Shown here: one piece after another, positions 42,338-49,536 of the stretch
How the letters are laid out: each line of letters begins with the position of its first letter
Position numbering within the stretch: the first letter of the stretch is position 1
DNA from: Paenibacillus ginsengihumi DSM 21568
GTDB lineage: Bacteria; Bacillota; Bacilli; Paenibacillales; NBRC-103111
Assembly: GCF_000380965.1 (NCBI RefSeq)
Contig: NZ_KB905581.1
Coordinates: 1-52,861, forward strand
Length of the DNA: 52,861 nt
Reading direction: 5' to 3'
Made by a program: the position numbers and the translations under genes
Notes under the pieces: generated by a model
What the model was told of the DNA's origin: nothing
The model's input: only the letters and a program-made list of their open reading frames with translations
Database searches by the model: none

Positions 42338-42447
42338 GAGAGAACGTCCTCCTTTGCTTTGAAATAGAAGTCCCTATTTTCCATCACCTGTCGATGGTCT
42401 AGTCACGAAAACGGGTTATCGGTTTCGACAACGTCGTGCTCTCGTTA

Positions 42448-42465
42448 TTGTTACATTTTTCACAT
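42448..42465. promoter_or_regulatory. Rex-like box upstream of the yjlC-ndh operon
   Basis: TTGTTACATTTTTCACAT agrees with the Rex consensus TTGTGAAATTTTTCACAA at 15 of 18 positions. It lies about 110 bp before yjlC. In B. subtilis Rex represses this operon when NADH is low. Confidence 0.5.
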
Positions 42466-42599
42466 ATAACAACATACTAATCTGGACTGGCTAACTTCCA
42501 AATCTCATCCTTGGCCAGACGAACAGGCTGAAACGGAACCCTATGTACCCCTATTATACACCTCTTGAGCGAAAACGCGCGAAAAACAACATTCGACAT

Positions 42600-42628
42600 T
42601 TGTGAATATTCTGTGTCTAACGTATAAT
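42600..42628 (+). promoter_or_regulatory. strong orphan promoter
   Basis: TTGTGA (42600-42605) and TATAAT (42623-42628) with exactly 17 bp between form a near-consensus rightward promoter. It faces about 330 bp without a recognisable gene before the convergent YceI gene. That stretch contains two related segments around CCCTGGGG at 42691 and 42757. Confidence 0.5.
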
Positions 42629-42963
42629 TTTTATCCATTCCCGGCGATTATTCCAGAAATTGGAGCAATTACAGTCGAGCCGGACATGCGCCCTGGGGCG
42701 GGAACGGGATCGGCTGTGATCGCCAGTTCGCCGCTTTGCATGCCGGCGGACATACTCCCTGGGGCGGAATGCGCATCCGGCCGCGGCTTCTTCCCCGGCG
42801 GCGCTACCGTTTGCCGGAGGGTAATCATTGGACGCGGGCAAGCCTGGCCGCTGCCTGCCAGTCCGCACCGGCCACCCGAGCTTGCCGCAGCCGACGCTTG
42901 GCCGGGCGGCAAGTCAAGCGGAAGCCGTGCCGTGCCGCTCCGCTAGCATTAGCCCCGTTCCAG

Positions 42964-43623
42964 CTAAAGCCTCAACTGGACGGTTACGTCGTTCTGGGAA
43001 TCCAGCAGCACCGTATGAGGATTTTGCATGCCGAAATCGTCGAACGTGACGACGGCGCTCCCTTCCATGCTGATGACGCCTTGATTGTACATCGCCTCGC
43101 TCTTGAAGGTGACGTCCTTCGAAATGCCCTTGACCGTCAGCGTACCGTTCATATCGAAGGAGACCCGCTCTCCTTCCTTCCATTCTTGCGGGAAATTCGC
43201 AAAGTCTTGCAGCGTAAATACCGCTTCCGGATATTGCGCCGCGTTCAAAAATTTCTCCCCCTGCACATGATTGTCGCGCTGCGCGTTGCCTGACTGCAGC
43301 GAATCGATCTGCAGCTTGGCCTCGACTTTCATTTGGCTAAAATCGGAAGTGTTCACTGTCCAGCTGCCTTGAACCGAGCTTCCTTCAAAATTGACGGTTT
43401 CCTTGGACGTCGTTACAGAGACATACACCTTCGAATCGGGCCGGATGCTCCAGACGCCGTCCAGCTCACTCGCCGCCACGGACGTTCCTGATTGGGCAGG
43501 CGCAGCCGCCGGAATCGCCTCCTGTATCGTTACGTGATTGCCGACAAAATAATCGTAAGCGGCGTAACCTCCGCCCAACACGACCAGCACTCCTGCTGCG
43601 AATGCCACCATTTTCTTGTTCAT
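42964..43623 (-). CDS. YceI-family protein with N-terminal membrane anchor
   Basis: The 219-aa protein has an N-terminal hydrophobic segment (about 4-22: MVAFAAGVLVVLGGGYAAYDYF), a linker, and a YceI lipocalin-like barrel (about 55-219: LDGVWSIRPDSKVYVSV, VQGSWTVN, NAQRDNHVQGEKFLNAAQYPEAVF, GTLTVKGISKDVTF, DFGMQNP). YceI proteins bind isoprenoid lipids or quinone-like molecules. ATG at 43623 follows GGAGG. Two related palindromes lie upstream (43726-43752 and 43796-43814), so it is probably tightly regulated. Confidence 0.92.
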   Translation of the reverse strand: MNKKMVAFAAGVLVVLGGGYAAYDYFVGNHVTIQEAIPAAAPAQSGTSVAASELDGVWSIRPDSKVYVSVTTSKETVNFEGSSVQGSWTVNTSDFSQMKVEAKLQIDSLQSGNAQRDNHVQGEKFLNAAQYPEAVFTLQDFANFPQEWKEGERVSFDMNGTLTVKGISKDVTFKSEAMYNQGVISMEGSAVVTFDDFGMQNPHTVLLDSQNDVTVQLRL

Positions 43624-43725
43624 CGTAAACCGCCTCCTATAAGTGAATAGAGTGTCATCAGCACTGCCGCCGTGCCTGCTGCCGGATCGTCCGGCCGCCG
43701 AAGACAAAGGATGCCGCTTGCGAGC

Positions 43726-43752
43726 AAATACACTACACTATGTAGTGTATTT
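43726..43752. promoter_or_regulatory. perfect palindrome upstream of yceI-like gene, site 1
   Basis: AAATACACTACA (43726-43737) and TGTAGTGTATTT (43741-43752) are exact reverse complements around CTA. The core ACTACA-N3-TGTAGT recalls repressor sites of the BlaI/MecI type, though those have a shorter spacer. No such repressor is encoded nearby. Confidence 0.6.
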
Positions 43753-43795
43753 GGGTAAAATTCGCTGTACCCCCCCATTGCTTCGGCTCCGCGAT

Positions 43796-43814
43796 ACACT
43801 ACGATGCGTAGTGT
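43796..43814. promoter_or_regulatory. related palindrome, site 2
   Basis: ACACTACG (43796-43803) and CGTAGTGT (43807-43814) are exact reverse complements around ATG. It shares the ACACTAC arm with site 1; the centres are 66 bp apart. The rest of the gap to 43977 holds no gene. Confidence 0.5.
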
Positions 43815-43977
43815 TTTGAAGCAGCAATCATTGATTTCTGACGGATCTGACACAGATTAGCAAGCGAACCTGAATCCATCATTACGATAACCTTAAAAGC
43901 AGATTAAAAATGGGCGGACCATCCGCTTATATTCTACATATTGTGCTTTGGATTCCTCTACCAAGGAGATGAGACGA

Positions 43978-44796
43978 TTGTCCATTTCAACAGCGCGTTC
44001 ATCCGGCGGCACAAAGCAGATTGACGTATTGATCCCCGCCATCGAGAAAGATTTGGGAACGCTGCCCTACGTCATCGACAGCGTCAGACGTTATGTCCGG
44101 CATCCGATCGGGCGCATTCTGATCGTATCCCCGGACAGCGACAAAATCAAGCAGCTTTGCCTCCGCAAGGGCTGTACCTTCGTGAACGAAAAGACGGTGC
44201 TGCCGATTACGAAAAAGCATATCCGCTACCGCTCGCGCACATGGGACCGCTCCGGCTGGCTTTACCAGCAGTTGCTGAAGCTGAGCGGCAATACGATCTG
44301 CACCAGAAAGCATTATTTGGTGATCGATGCCGATACAGTGCTGATTCGTCCGCACCGCTTCCTGAAGCGAGGCAAAACGGTATTTTACTGCCGCAATTGG
44401 AGCCAGGGCGAATATTTCAACATGTACCGCCGGCTGCTGGGCAGGAAGGCTTCTGCTTCCCCCTCCTTCGTCGCCCATTACATGCTGTTCGACCGCTCGA
44501 AAGTAGCGCGGCTGAAGAAGACGATCGAAGCGCGTCACGGCCTTCCCTGGTACCGCGCGATCATCCGCCTGACGAACAAAGCGAAGCAGTTCGGCTTCTC
44601 CGAATATGAGACCTACGGGAATTTCTTCCGTTCGCAATATCCCGGAAGAATGATCCGCAAACCGACGCTGAACAAAAGCTTGAGCGGAAGCGCGGCAGCT
44701 GTCGTCTCGTCGCCGAAAATCGAGCGATTGGCCCGAAAATACCGCTCGCTTTCTTTTCACAAGCGCAAGATCTATGTCAGGCGTCCGAAAAATTAA
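43978..44796 (+). CDS. DUF6492-type glycosyltransferase-like protein
   Basis: The 272-aa protein matches DUF6492, a glycosyltransferase-A-like group: IDVLIPAIEKDLGTLPYVID near the start, GRILIVSPDSDKI, FVNEKTVLPITKKHI, RSGWLYQQLLKLSG, and the DxD-like acidic motif YLVIDADTVLIRP near residue 120. No membrane segment or signal is seen. I place the start at TTG 43978, 9 nt after AAGGAG; the in-frame ATG at 43969 abuts that sequence. It is a single gene. The acceptor and sugar are unknown. Confidence 0.8.
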   Translation: MSISTARSSGGTKQIDVLIPAIEKDLGTLPYVIDSVRRYVRHPIGRILIVSPDSDKIKQLCLRKGCTFVNEKTVLPITKKHIRYRSRTWDRSGWLYQQLLKLSGNTICTRKHYLVIDADTVLIRPHRFLKRGKTVFYCRNWSQGEYFNMYRRLLGRKASASPSFVAHYMLFDRSKVARLKKTIEARHGLPWYRAIIRLTNKAKQFGFSEYETYGNFFRSQYPGRMIRKPTLNKSLSGSAAAVVSSPKIERLARKYRSLSFHKRKIYVRRPKN

Positions 44797-44868
44797 TCGC
44801 AAGAGAAGGAGGTCCTGGCCGCCCGCGACGCGACCTTGGCCTCCTTCTCCGCATCGTCTTGCCGGCCG

Positions 44869-45054
44869 TCAAACCTCCCGCCTGGGCTTCGCTTCGTCCT
44901 GCGGATCGGCGACCAGCTCCCGCGCCGACTGCTTGAATTCGGCCAGCGTCCGGCCGACCGCTCTGCCAAGCTCCGGCAGTTTGGCCGGACCGAACAGCAG
45001 CAGCACGACGACGACGATCAGCAGCAATCCGGGAATTCCGATATTTTGCAGCAT
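44869..45054 (-). CDS. tatA: twin-arginine translocase subunit TatA/TatE
   Basis: The 61-aa protein is a typical TatA: short N-tail, membrane helix (about residues 8-22, [15 protein letters not shown]), the hinge [17 protein letters not shown], an amphipathic helix and a charged tail. TatA oligomers form the export route for folded proteins. It is the last gene of an operon that starts with an amine oxidase carrying a twin-arginine signal, 29 nt after the RidA gene. No tatC lies in the window. Confidence 0.93.
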   Translation of the reverse strand: MLQNIGIPGLLLIVVVVLLLFGPAKLPELGRAVGRTLAEFKQSARELVADPQDEAKPRREV

Positions 45055-45083
45055 GCCTTATCCCCCCACGGTTCGGAAATGAC

Positions 45084-45641
45084 TTACTGCGGACGGCTCT
45101 TTTTGGGGAACACAGCTACCGCCTCGATCTCGATCAGCCAATCCTTGTTGACCAGACTGGCGACGCCGACGGTCGAGCGGGCCGCCTTGACCGGGTTCGA
45201 TTCGTTGTTGAAAAACTGCCCGTACGCCTCGTTCCAGCCGGCGTAATCGAATTCGCCGTTTTTGGCAGGATCGGCGACGACGTATGCCCGCAAGTAAATG
45301 ACGTCTTTCATGGACAAGCCTTTGTCCTTCAACTGCTTCTCGATATTCGTCAAAATGCCGACCGCCTGTGTCTTCGTATCGCCATACCGCTCGTATACTG
45401 TCGCCCCGTCCTTGTTCAGCACCGGAGGCACGGTCCCGCTCGTGTACAAATAGGCCGCCCCCGCCGGAACGGCGACCCCGCCCGAGATCGAAGAGGACGG
45501 ACTGCCGTAGAACTCCGGCTCGACGATCGGCTCGGCGGGATATTGGTTCGGCCGGGCCGGCTCGGCGGCGTACACGCAGACCCCGACGATGCCCGACAGC
45601 AAGCACATGGCGATGATCGACTTTGCTTTTTTCATTCGCAT
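45084..45641 (-). CDS. exported RidA-family protein
   Basis: RidA enzymes hydrolyse reactive imines or enamines to ketones and ammonia. This 185-aa protein is a RidA domain (about 55-180) with the conserved LKDKGLSMKDVIYLRAYV and the active-site Arg and Glu in KAARSTVGVASL and LIEIEAVAV. Unlike the usual cytoplasmic RidA, it begins with KKAKSIIAMCLLSGIVGVCVYAAE, a signal peptide or membrane anchor. The start is ATG 45641 or 45635; the ribosome site AAGGAG is 13-19 nt away, so the choice is uncertain. It lies 23 nt after an exported amine oxidase gene, whose imine product it could hydrolyse. Confidence 0.88.
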   Translation of the reverse strand: MRMKKAKSIIAMCLLSGIVGVCVYAAEPARPNQYPAEPIVEPEFYGSPSSSISGGVAVPAGAAYLYTSGTVPPVLNKDGATVYERYGDTKTQAVGILTNIEKQLKDKGLSMKDVIYLRAYVVADPAKNGEFDYAGWNEAYGQFFNNESNPVKAARSTVGVASLVNKDWLIEIEAVAVFPKKSRPQ

Positions 45642-45664
45642 AGGATGGATCGCGCTCCTTATCT

Positions 45665-47275
45665 CTATTCTTTCATAACCCGTTCGTGAAGTTCCGTGAC
45701 GACCTTGCGGGCCGATTCGATGCCCCCGGCCATCCAGGCGGTAATATAGCTCATATGCTCCCCGGCCAAATAAACGCGCCCGGCCGGCTCGCACAGCACC
45801 GGATAGTGCGTCTTGCGGTCGTCCGCCGAATAGGAGGCCCAACCGCCCAGACTGTATCTGGTTCTCTTCCAATCGACCGAGAACGAGGTCTCGAACTCCG
45901 TATAATATTGCGGATGAATCCGCGAGCCTACGCTGAGCGCATACTTCTCGCGTTCGGCAGGGCTCATCGCCCCCAGCCGGTCGGCGGCGGCGCCGTTGGC
46001 GTAATAAGCGAGCAGCACGCCTTTCGGGGCGAAATAGCGGGTCGGAGGATAATAGATCGAGGCCAGATCGGTGTTCGTCGTCGTGCTGCCTCCGTAGATC
46101 TGCTCGTCTTCTTCCCAGAAGCGGCGCTTGAACTGAATGCCCAGCTTGCCAGCCGACGCGTAACGGATGCCGGCGATCGCCTTCTGCAGCTCCGGCGTAA
46201 AATCGGCGGGAATGTCCTTCAGCACAGGCAGCGGCAGCGTGCAAATGCAGTAGTCGCCCGTCTCTTCCCTCATTCGCCCCGACATCTTATCCAGGTAAAC
46301 GATTCGCACACCGACGTCGTTCTGGCGGATCTCCTTCACCTCGGCATGATAGACGACCGGCCTGCGGAGCCGCTGCTCGAATGCCCTGGAGATGCGGTCC
46401 ATGCCTCCTACCGGATGGAACATCATCATCTGTTGGTCGTAGCTGTACTCGCCGCTGAAGAAGTTGCCGAAACCGGAGTGGATGATCGCCTTCAGATCGA
46501 ACGGATCACGAACGACGCCCGCATCCAGCTTGCCGCCGGGCTCGGACTTGTAGCCTCCGCGCGAGGAGCCCTTGTAGAACAGGTCCTCGTTCAGATCCCC
46601 TTCCCGCTTCAAATATGCGACCAGCTTCTCCTTCTCCTCTGCCGTGAGCGGCAGATCGAGCTGGTCTTGACGCACCGCCCTGGCCAGCATCTCCGATATG
46701 TAGCCTCTGACATCGGCCTTGATGGCCCGCTTGCGGATTTTTTGCCCTGACAAGGCTCCCACGTTCTCGCTGTAATAATAGCCGCTCTCGTTCACGTTGT
46801 TGAACGGCTCCAGCTCCACCCCGAATTTGCGGCAGTAGTCCATCGTCACATGAAACTGCGGAATGCGCATCGGCCCGGCGTTCAAGTACAGATGCTCATC
46901 CGCATCGAACCGGGCGACCTGCTTGAAGCCGTCCATATCGGTTTCCGTCGTCCCGCGCCGCACCGTCCAAATTCTGCCGCCGGAGCGGCCTCTGGCTTCC
47001 AGCACCGTGCACGTGTATCCTGCCTGCCCGAGCTCGTACGCAGCGGTGAGACCGGCGATGCCGGCGCCGAGAATGACGATTTTTTTGCCGCCGCGGTGTG
47101 CGGAGAGCAGATCGCCTTGCGAGGGCGGAGTGTACGCCGCCGCCTTCAACGTCTCAGGCGCAAGCAGCCCCAGCGAGCCCATCAGGCTAAACACGGCCGC
47201 CGAGCCGCCGATTTTGCCGACTGTCGTCAGAAACTGCCTGCGTGTCATTGCTGTCTGCGAGGTTTTCGTCTCCAT
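45665..47275 (-). CDS. Tat-exported flavin monoamine oxidase family protein
   Basis: The 536-aa enzyme starts with a twin-arginine signal (TRRQFLTTVGKIGGSAAVFS, Arg-12 and Arg-13) and continues as an FAD-dependent amine oxidase: VILGAGIAGLTAAYELGQAG and LEARGRSGGRIWT bind FAD, GPMRIPQFH and the PGGMDRI-like VGGMDRISRAF lie in the middle, and VYLAGEHMSYITAWMAGGIESA closes the FAD site. Such enzymes oxidise amines or L-amino acids to imines and hydrogen peroxide. AAGGAG lies 9 nt before ATG 47275. RidA and TatA genes follow in the operon. A TnrA-like box lies upstream, centred 50 bp from the predicted transcript start. Confidence 0.93.
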   Translation of the reverse strand: METKTSQTAMTRRQFLTTVGKIGGSAAVFSLMGSLGLLAPETLKAAAYTPPSQGDLLSAHRGGKKIVILGAGIAGLTAAYELGQAGYTCTVLEARGRSGGRIWTVRRGTTETDMDGFKQVARFDADEHLYLNAGPMRIPQFHVTMDYCRKFGVELEPFNNVNESGYYYSENVGALSGQKIRKRAIKADVRGYISEMLARAVRQDQLDLPLTAEEKEKLVAYLKREGDLNEDLFYKGSSRGGYKSEPGGKLDAGVVRDPFDLKAIIHSGFGNFFSGEYSYDQQMMMFHPVGGMDRISRAFEQRLRRPVVYHAEVKEIRQNDVGVRIVYLDKMSGRMREETGDYCICTLPLPVLKDIPADFTPELQKAIAGIRYASAGKLGIQFKRRFWEEDEQIYGGSTTTNTDLASIYYPPTRYFAPKGVLLAYYANGAAADRLGAMSPAEREKYALSVGSRIHPQYYTEFETSFSVDWKRTRYSLGGWASYSADDRKTHYPVLCEPAGRVYLAGEHMSYITAWMAGGIESARKVVTELHERVMKE

Positions 47276-47339
47276 ATCGCCGCACTCCTTCAGCAAAATA
47301 ATTCTAGACGTGATTCGTCTAAAAACGGGTCTTGATACG

Positions 47340-47391
47340 ACTATAGCAGAATAACGATAAGTTGAGACAAAATACGTTAGATAATCTTACA
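47340..47391 (-). promoter_or_regulatory. amine oxidase promoter with TnrA/GlnR-type box
   Basis: On the minus strand TGTAAGATTATCTAACG (47391-47375) matches TGTNA-N7-TNACA at all but the final base. TATAGT (47345-47340) is the likely -10, giving a start near 47333, so the box is centred about 50 bp upstream. That is the spacing known for TnrA-activated promoters in B. subtilis. Confidence 0.55.
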
Positions 47392-47493
47392 TAAAAATTT
47401 TGTCGAATGAGGGGGGGTGAAATTTTTGAGGAGAAAACAGAGCTTTTTCTAAAAAAACGGGCATGATTCTGCTATAAAAACGATATCAAGCTC

Positions 47494-47528
47494 TTGACCT
47501 TCTTCGTTTTATGTTATTTTATATAACA
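47494..47528 (+). promoter_or_regulatory. promoter of the TnrA-like gene with perfect TnrA/GlnR box
   Basis: TGTTATTTTATATAACA (47512-47528) fits TGTNA-N7-TNACA exactly. It overlaps the likely -10 (TTTTAT at 47517) of a promoter whose -35 is TTGACC, a position suited to repression or autoregulation. Confidence 0.6.
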
Positions 47529-47540
47529 TATATCTATCTT

Positions 47541-47618
47541 GAAAATTTGGCGATATACGCCGACAAAATTTCAACACCGCAGGTGACGACCGATGACGAA
47601 ATCTTAGCTCGTCATAGG
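47541..47618 (+). repeat. structured leader element, copy D
   Basis: GAAAATTTGGC pairs with GCC and AAATTTC across a loop containing GATATAC. CACCGCAGGTG (47575-47585) and a 3' stem follow: CCGATGACGA (47590-47599) with TCGTCATAGG (47609-47618), one mismatch. It lies between the promoter and the ribosome site of the TnrA-like gene, ending 37 nt before its start. Confidence 0.6.
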
Positions 47619-47655
47619 ATCTATCTTGACTTCAGAAAGAAGCGGAGGGGTACTG

Positions 47656-47937
47656 GTGGACAAGAAAATCATGAGCATCGGCACGGTCTGCGAATTAACG
47701 GGATTATCGGAAAGGCAAATCCGGTATTACGAGGAGCGGAAATTGATTTTTCCCGAACGGACCAAGGGCAGGTTCCGCAAATACTCGCTCGAGGACGTCG
47801 AAATGATCAAAACCATCCACCGCATGCTGACCGACGGCTTCAGCACGAATGAGCTGAAGGAGCTCCTGTCCAAGCAGCGAAAAGCCGCGCCGTCCACCGA
47901 GCGCTCCGCCTTTGGGCGTAGAGCTTCCCCGTCTTAA
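47656..47937 (+). CDS. MerR-family regulator close to TnrA/GlnR
   Basis: The 93-aa protein is a single MerR winged helix and resembles B. subtilis TnrA in the DNA-binding part: KKIMSIGTVCELTGLSERQI, RYYEERKLIFPER and RKYSLEDVEMI. TnrA is active under nitrogen limitation and is held in check by feedback-inhibited glutamine synthetase through its C-tail. Here the tail is short (KQRKAAPSTERSAFGRRASPS) and does not resemble that of TnrA, so sensing may differ. GTG at 47656 follows GCGGAGGGG. It is divergent from the amine oxidase operon, with TnrA-type boxes before both. Confidence 0.85.
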   Translation: MDKKIMSIGTVCELTGLSERQIRYYEERKLIFPERTKGRFRKYSLEDVEMIKTIHRMLTDGFSTNELKELLSKQRKAAPSTERSAFGRRASPS

Positions 47938-47966
47938 GGCCAGGACGTGAAACCGCCGCGGGTCCG

Positions 47967-47995
47967 TTTCCAGGATAACGCACCCGATCTACAAT
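47967..47995 (+). promoter_or_regulatory. promoter of the pspC-pspA pair
   Basis: TTTCCA (47967-47972) and TACAAT (47990-47995) are 17 bp apart, 70 bp before pspC. A TGAAAC at 47947 recalls extracytoplasmic sigma -35 boxes, but no matching CGTA follows. Confidence 0.45.
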
Positions 47996-48064
47996 ATAGT
48001 CATGAACCGAGAGAGAAAGACAGCGCGAACTGACCATCAATCGATGCAGAGAGGAGCATCCACC

Positions 48065-48286
48065 ATGAACAAACTTTACCGGTCAAGAACGAACAGCTGG
48101 CTGACGGGACTTTGCGGAGGCATTGCGGAATGGCTGGGCATCAGCGTCGCCCTTACCCGGCTCGCCGTCTTCATCGCCACCCTGTGCAGCTTCGGCACGG
48201 TACTGCTCATTTACTTCATCTTAAGCATCGTCGTTCCGAAAGCCCCGTACGGCCAATCGTTTTACACCGACCCGAATCGCCCCTAA
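48065..48286 (+). CDS. PspC-domain envelope stress protein
   Basis: The 73-aa protein is a PspC domain: KLYRSRTNSWLTGLCGGIAEWLG at the start, then two hydrophobic segments (about 26-45 and 46-62, ending in ILSIVVPK). In related bacteria PspC proteins sense membrane damage together with PspA. GAGAGGAG lies 8 nt before the ATG. It is followed 29 nt later by a PspA gene. Confidence 0.9.
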   Translation: MNKLYRSRTNSWLTGLCGGIAEWLGISVALTRLAVFIATLCSFGTVLLIYFILSIVVPKAPYGQSFYTDPNRP

Positions 48287-48315
48287 CGAACAAGAGATAA
48301 GGAGTGGAGAAATCC

Positions 48316-48981
48316 ATGGGAGTATTTGCACGGATTATGAATTTGTCGAAGGCGGCCGTCCATGAGGCATTGGACAAACTGGAAAGCCCGGAGCTGATGT
48401 TAAACCAATATCTCCGCAATATGGAGCAGGATATCGACGCCGTTCAGCGGGAGCTGAGCAGGCAGCGCGCCGCGGAGAGAGGGCTGAAGCTGCGGCTGGA
48501 GGACGCCATCCGGCTCGTCGAAGAGAACGAGATGAAGGCCGCGGACGCCGTAGCCGAAGGCTATGAAGAGGAAGCGCGCGAAGCGCTCGGCATGAAGCTG
48601 TACTATATGGAAAAAATCAAGGAGTACGAAGCCGAATATGCGGAAGCCAGGCAGCGGTGCGCGGAGCTCGAGCAGCAGCTTAAGCAGGCCCAGGCGGAAT
48701 ATGCCCGTCTGAAGGAGAAAAAAACCGAGCTGACGGCGCGGGCCCGCCAGGTCGCAGCCAAGGCGCAGACGGTCATGCCCAGCGTGAGCCGGGGGATGGA
48801 GGTCGGCACGGCGGCGCGCGGATTCGAACGAATCGAGGAAAAAATCATGCAACTGGAGATTCAGACCGAACTGGCTTCCAAGCCGCACGCCGCCGCAGGA
48901 AGCGGTCCCCGGGACGACAGCCGCCGTGAAGCGTTCATTGAAGAGCAGTTGCAGCGACTAAGAAGCAGGACGTCATCCTGA
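48316..48981 (+). CDS. PspA/IM30 family protein
   Basis: The 221-aa protein is nearly all helix and coiled coil, as is usual for PspA and Vipp1 of the ESCRT-III-like superfamily, which coat and repair membranes. The amphipathic start MGVFARIMNLSKAAVHEALDK, then LMLNQYLRNMEQDIDAVQREL, the long coiled coil (about 60-150) and the later GFERIEEKIMQLE are all typical. ATG at 48316 follows AAGGAG. It forms an operon with pspC and ends before a bidirectional terminator. Confidence 0.93.
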   Translation: MGVFARIMNLSKAAVHEALDKLESPELMLNQYLRNMEQDIDAVQRELSRQRAAERGLKLRLEDAIRLVEENEMKAADAVAEGYEEEAREALGMKLYYMEKIKEYEAEYAEARQRCAELEQQLKQAQAEYARLKEKKTELTARARQVAAKAQTVMPSVSRGMEVGTAARGFERIEEKIMQLEIQTELASKPHAAAGSGPRDDSRREAFIEEQLQRLRSRTSS

Positions 48982-49013
48982 GCCCCGTCAGCTTAAGTCT
49001 TATAACACGCAAG

Positions 49014-49043
49014 AGCCCCTCCGCCGGTTGGCGTGGAGGGGCT
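49014..49043. terminator. bidirectional terminator between converging genes
   Basis: AGCCCCTCC (49014-49022) and GGAGGGGCT (49035-49043) form a 9-bp GC-rich stem. It serves pspA on the plus strand and the ABA4-like gene on the minus strand; T-runs are short on both sides. Confidence 0.6.
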
Positions 49044-49052
49044 TCGCCGCGC

Positions 49053-49505
49053 TTATTCATGGTCAGCGCGAACGCGGCGACCGGCCCGCTGCCGCAGCGA
49101 ACGAAGGCCGACATATCCGAGGAATCCGAGCGGGCCGAACATAAGCGTGCAGAACAGCAGCACGGACTGGACCGGCAGAGGGACATAGCGATGCTTCATG
49201 TTATCCCGGTAAATGTAATGGCCGACCGCCTGATCGAAGCATAGCACGTGAATCCAGACGAGCAAGGCGATATCGGTGTCGGACAGCAGCCGGGCGACCC
49301 CTTCCGCCGAGCCGTAATCGCTCATGAAGCCGAAGCCCGAGGCTGCTACGGTTGCCACCATTCCGACGGCATACAATACGGCGAGATAAACGGGGAAGAT
49401 AGCTGTATCGGCCAAAAACCGCGTCACCCGCCACCCCGGCAGCAGCATGAGCAGCAACCAGAAAGCCACGGCCGGATTGGCCAGAGCAAACAGCGTTTCG
49501 TACAT
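49053..49505 (-). CDS. ABA4-like membrane protein
   Basis: The 150-aa protein has four predicted membrane segments and the family motifs of ABA4-like (DUF4281) proteins: LFALANPAVAFWLLLMLLPG at the start and LLVWIHVLCFDQAVGHYIYRD near residues 80-100. The plant relative is needed for neoxanthin synthesis; the bacterial role is unknown. GGAGGG lies 9 nt before the ATG. It is second in a TetR-controlled operon, 31 nt after the previous gene. Confidence 0.85.
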   Translation of the reverse strand: MYETLFALANPAVAFWLLLMLLPGWRVTRFLADTAIFPVYLAVLYAVGMVATVAASGFGFMSDYGSAEGVARLLSDTDIALLVWIHVLCFDQAVGHYIYRDNMKHRYVPLPVQSVLLFCTLMFGPLGFLGYVGLRSLRQRAGRRVRADHE

Positions 49506-49536
49506 CGATTCGCACCCTCCTTTCCTTAAGCCGCAC

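Noticed and set aside
42602-42946. 114-codon frame after the orphan promoter
   Set aside because: Begins within the promoter, has no ribosome site, and the GC-rich DNA leaves other frames open as well.
47840-48040. Minus-strand small gene opposite the TnrA-like gene end
   Set aside because: No ribosome site, and it overlaps the pspC promoter and the merR 3' end.
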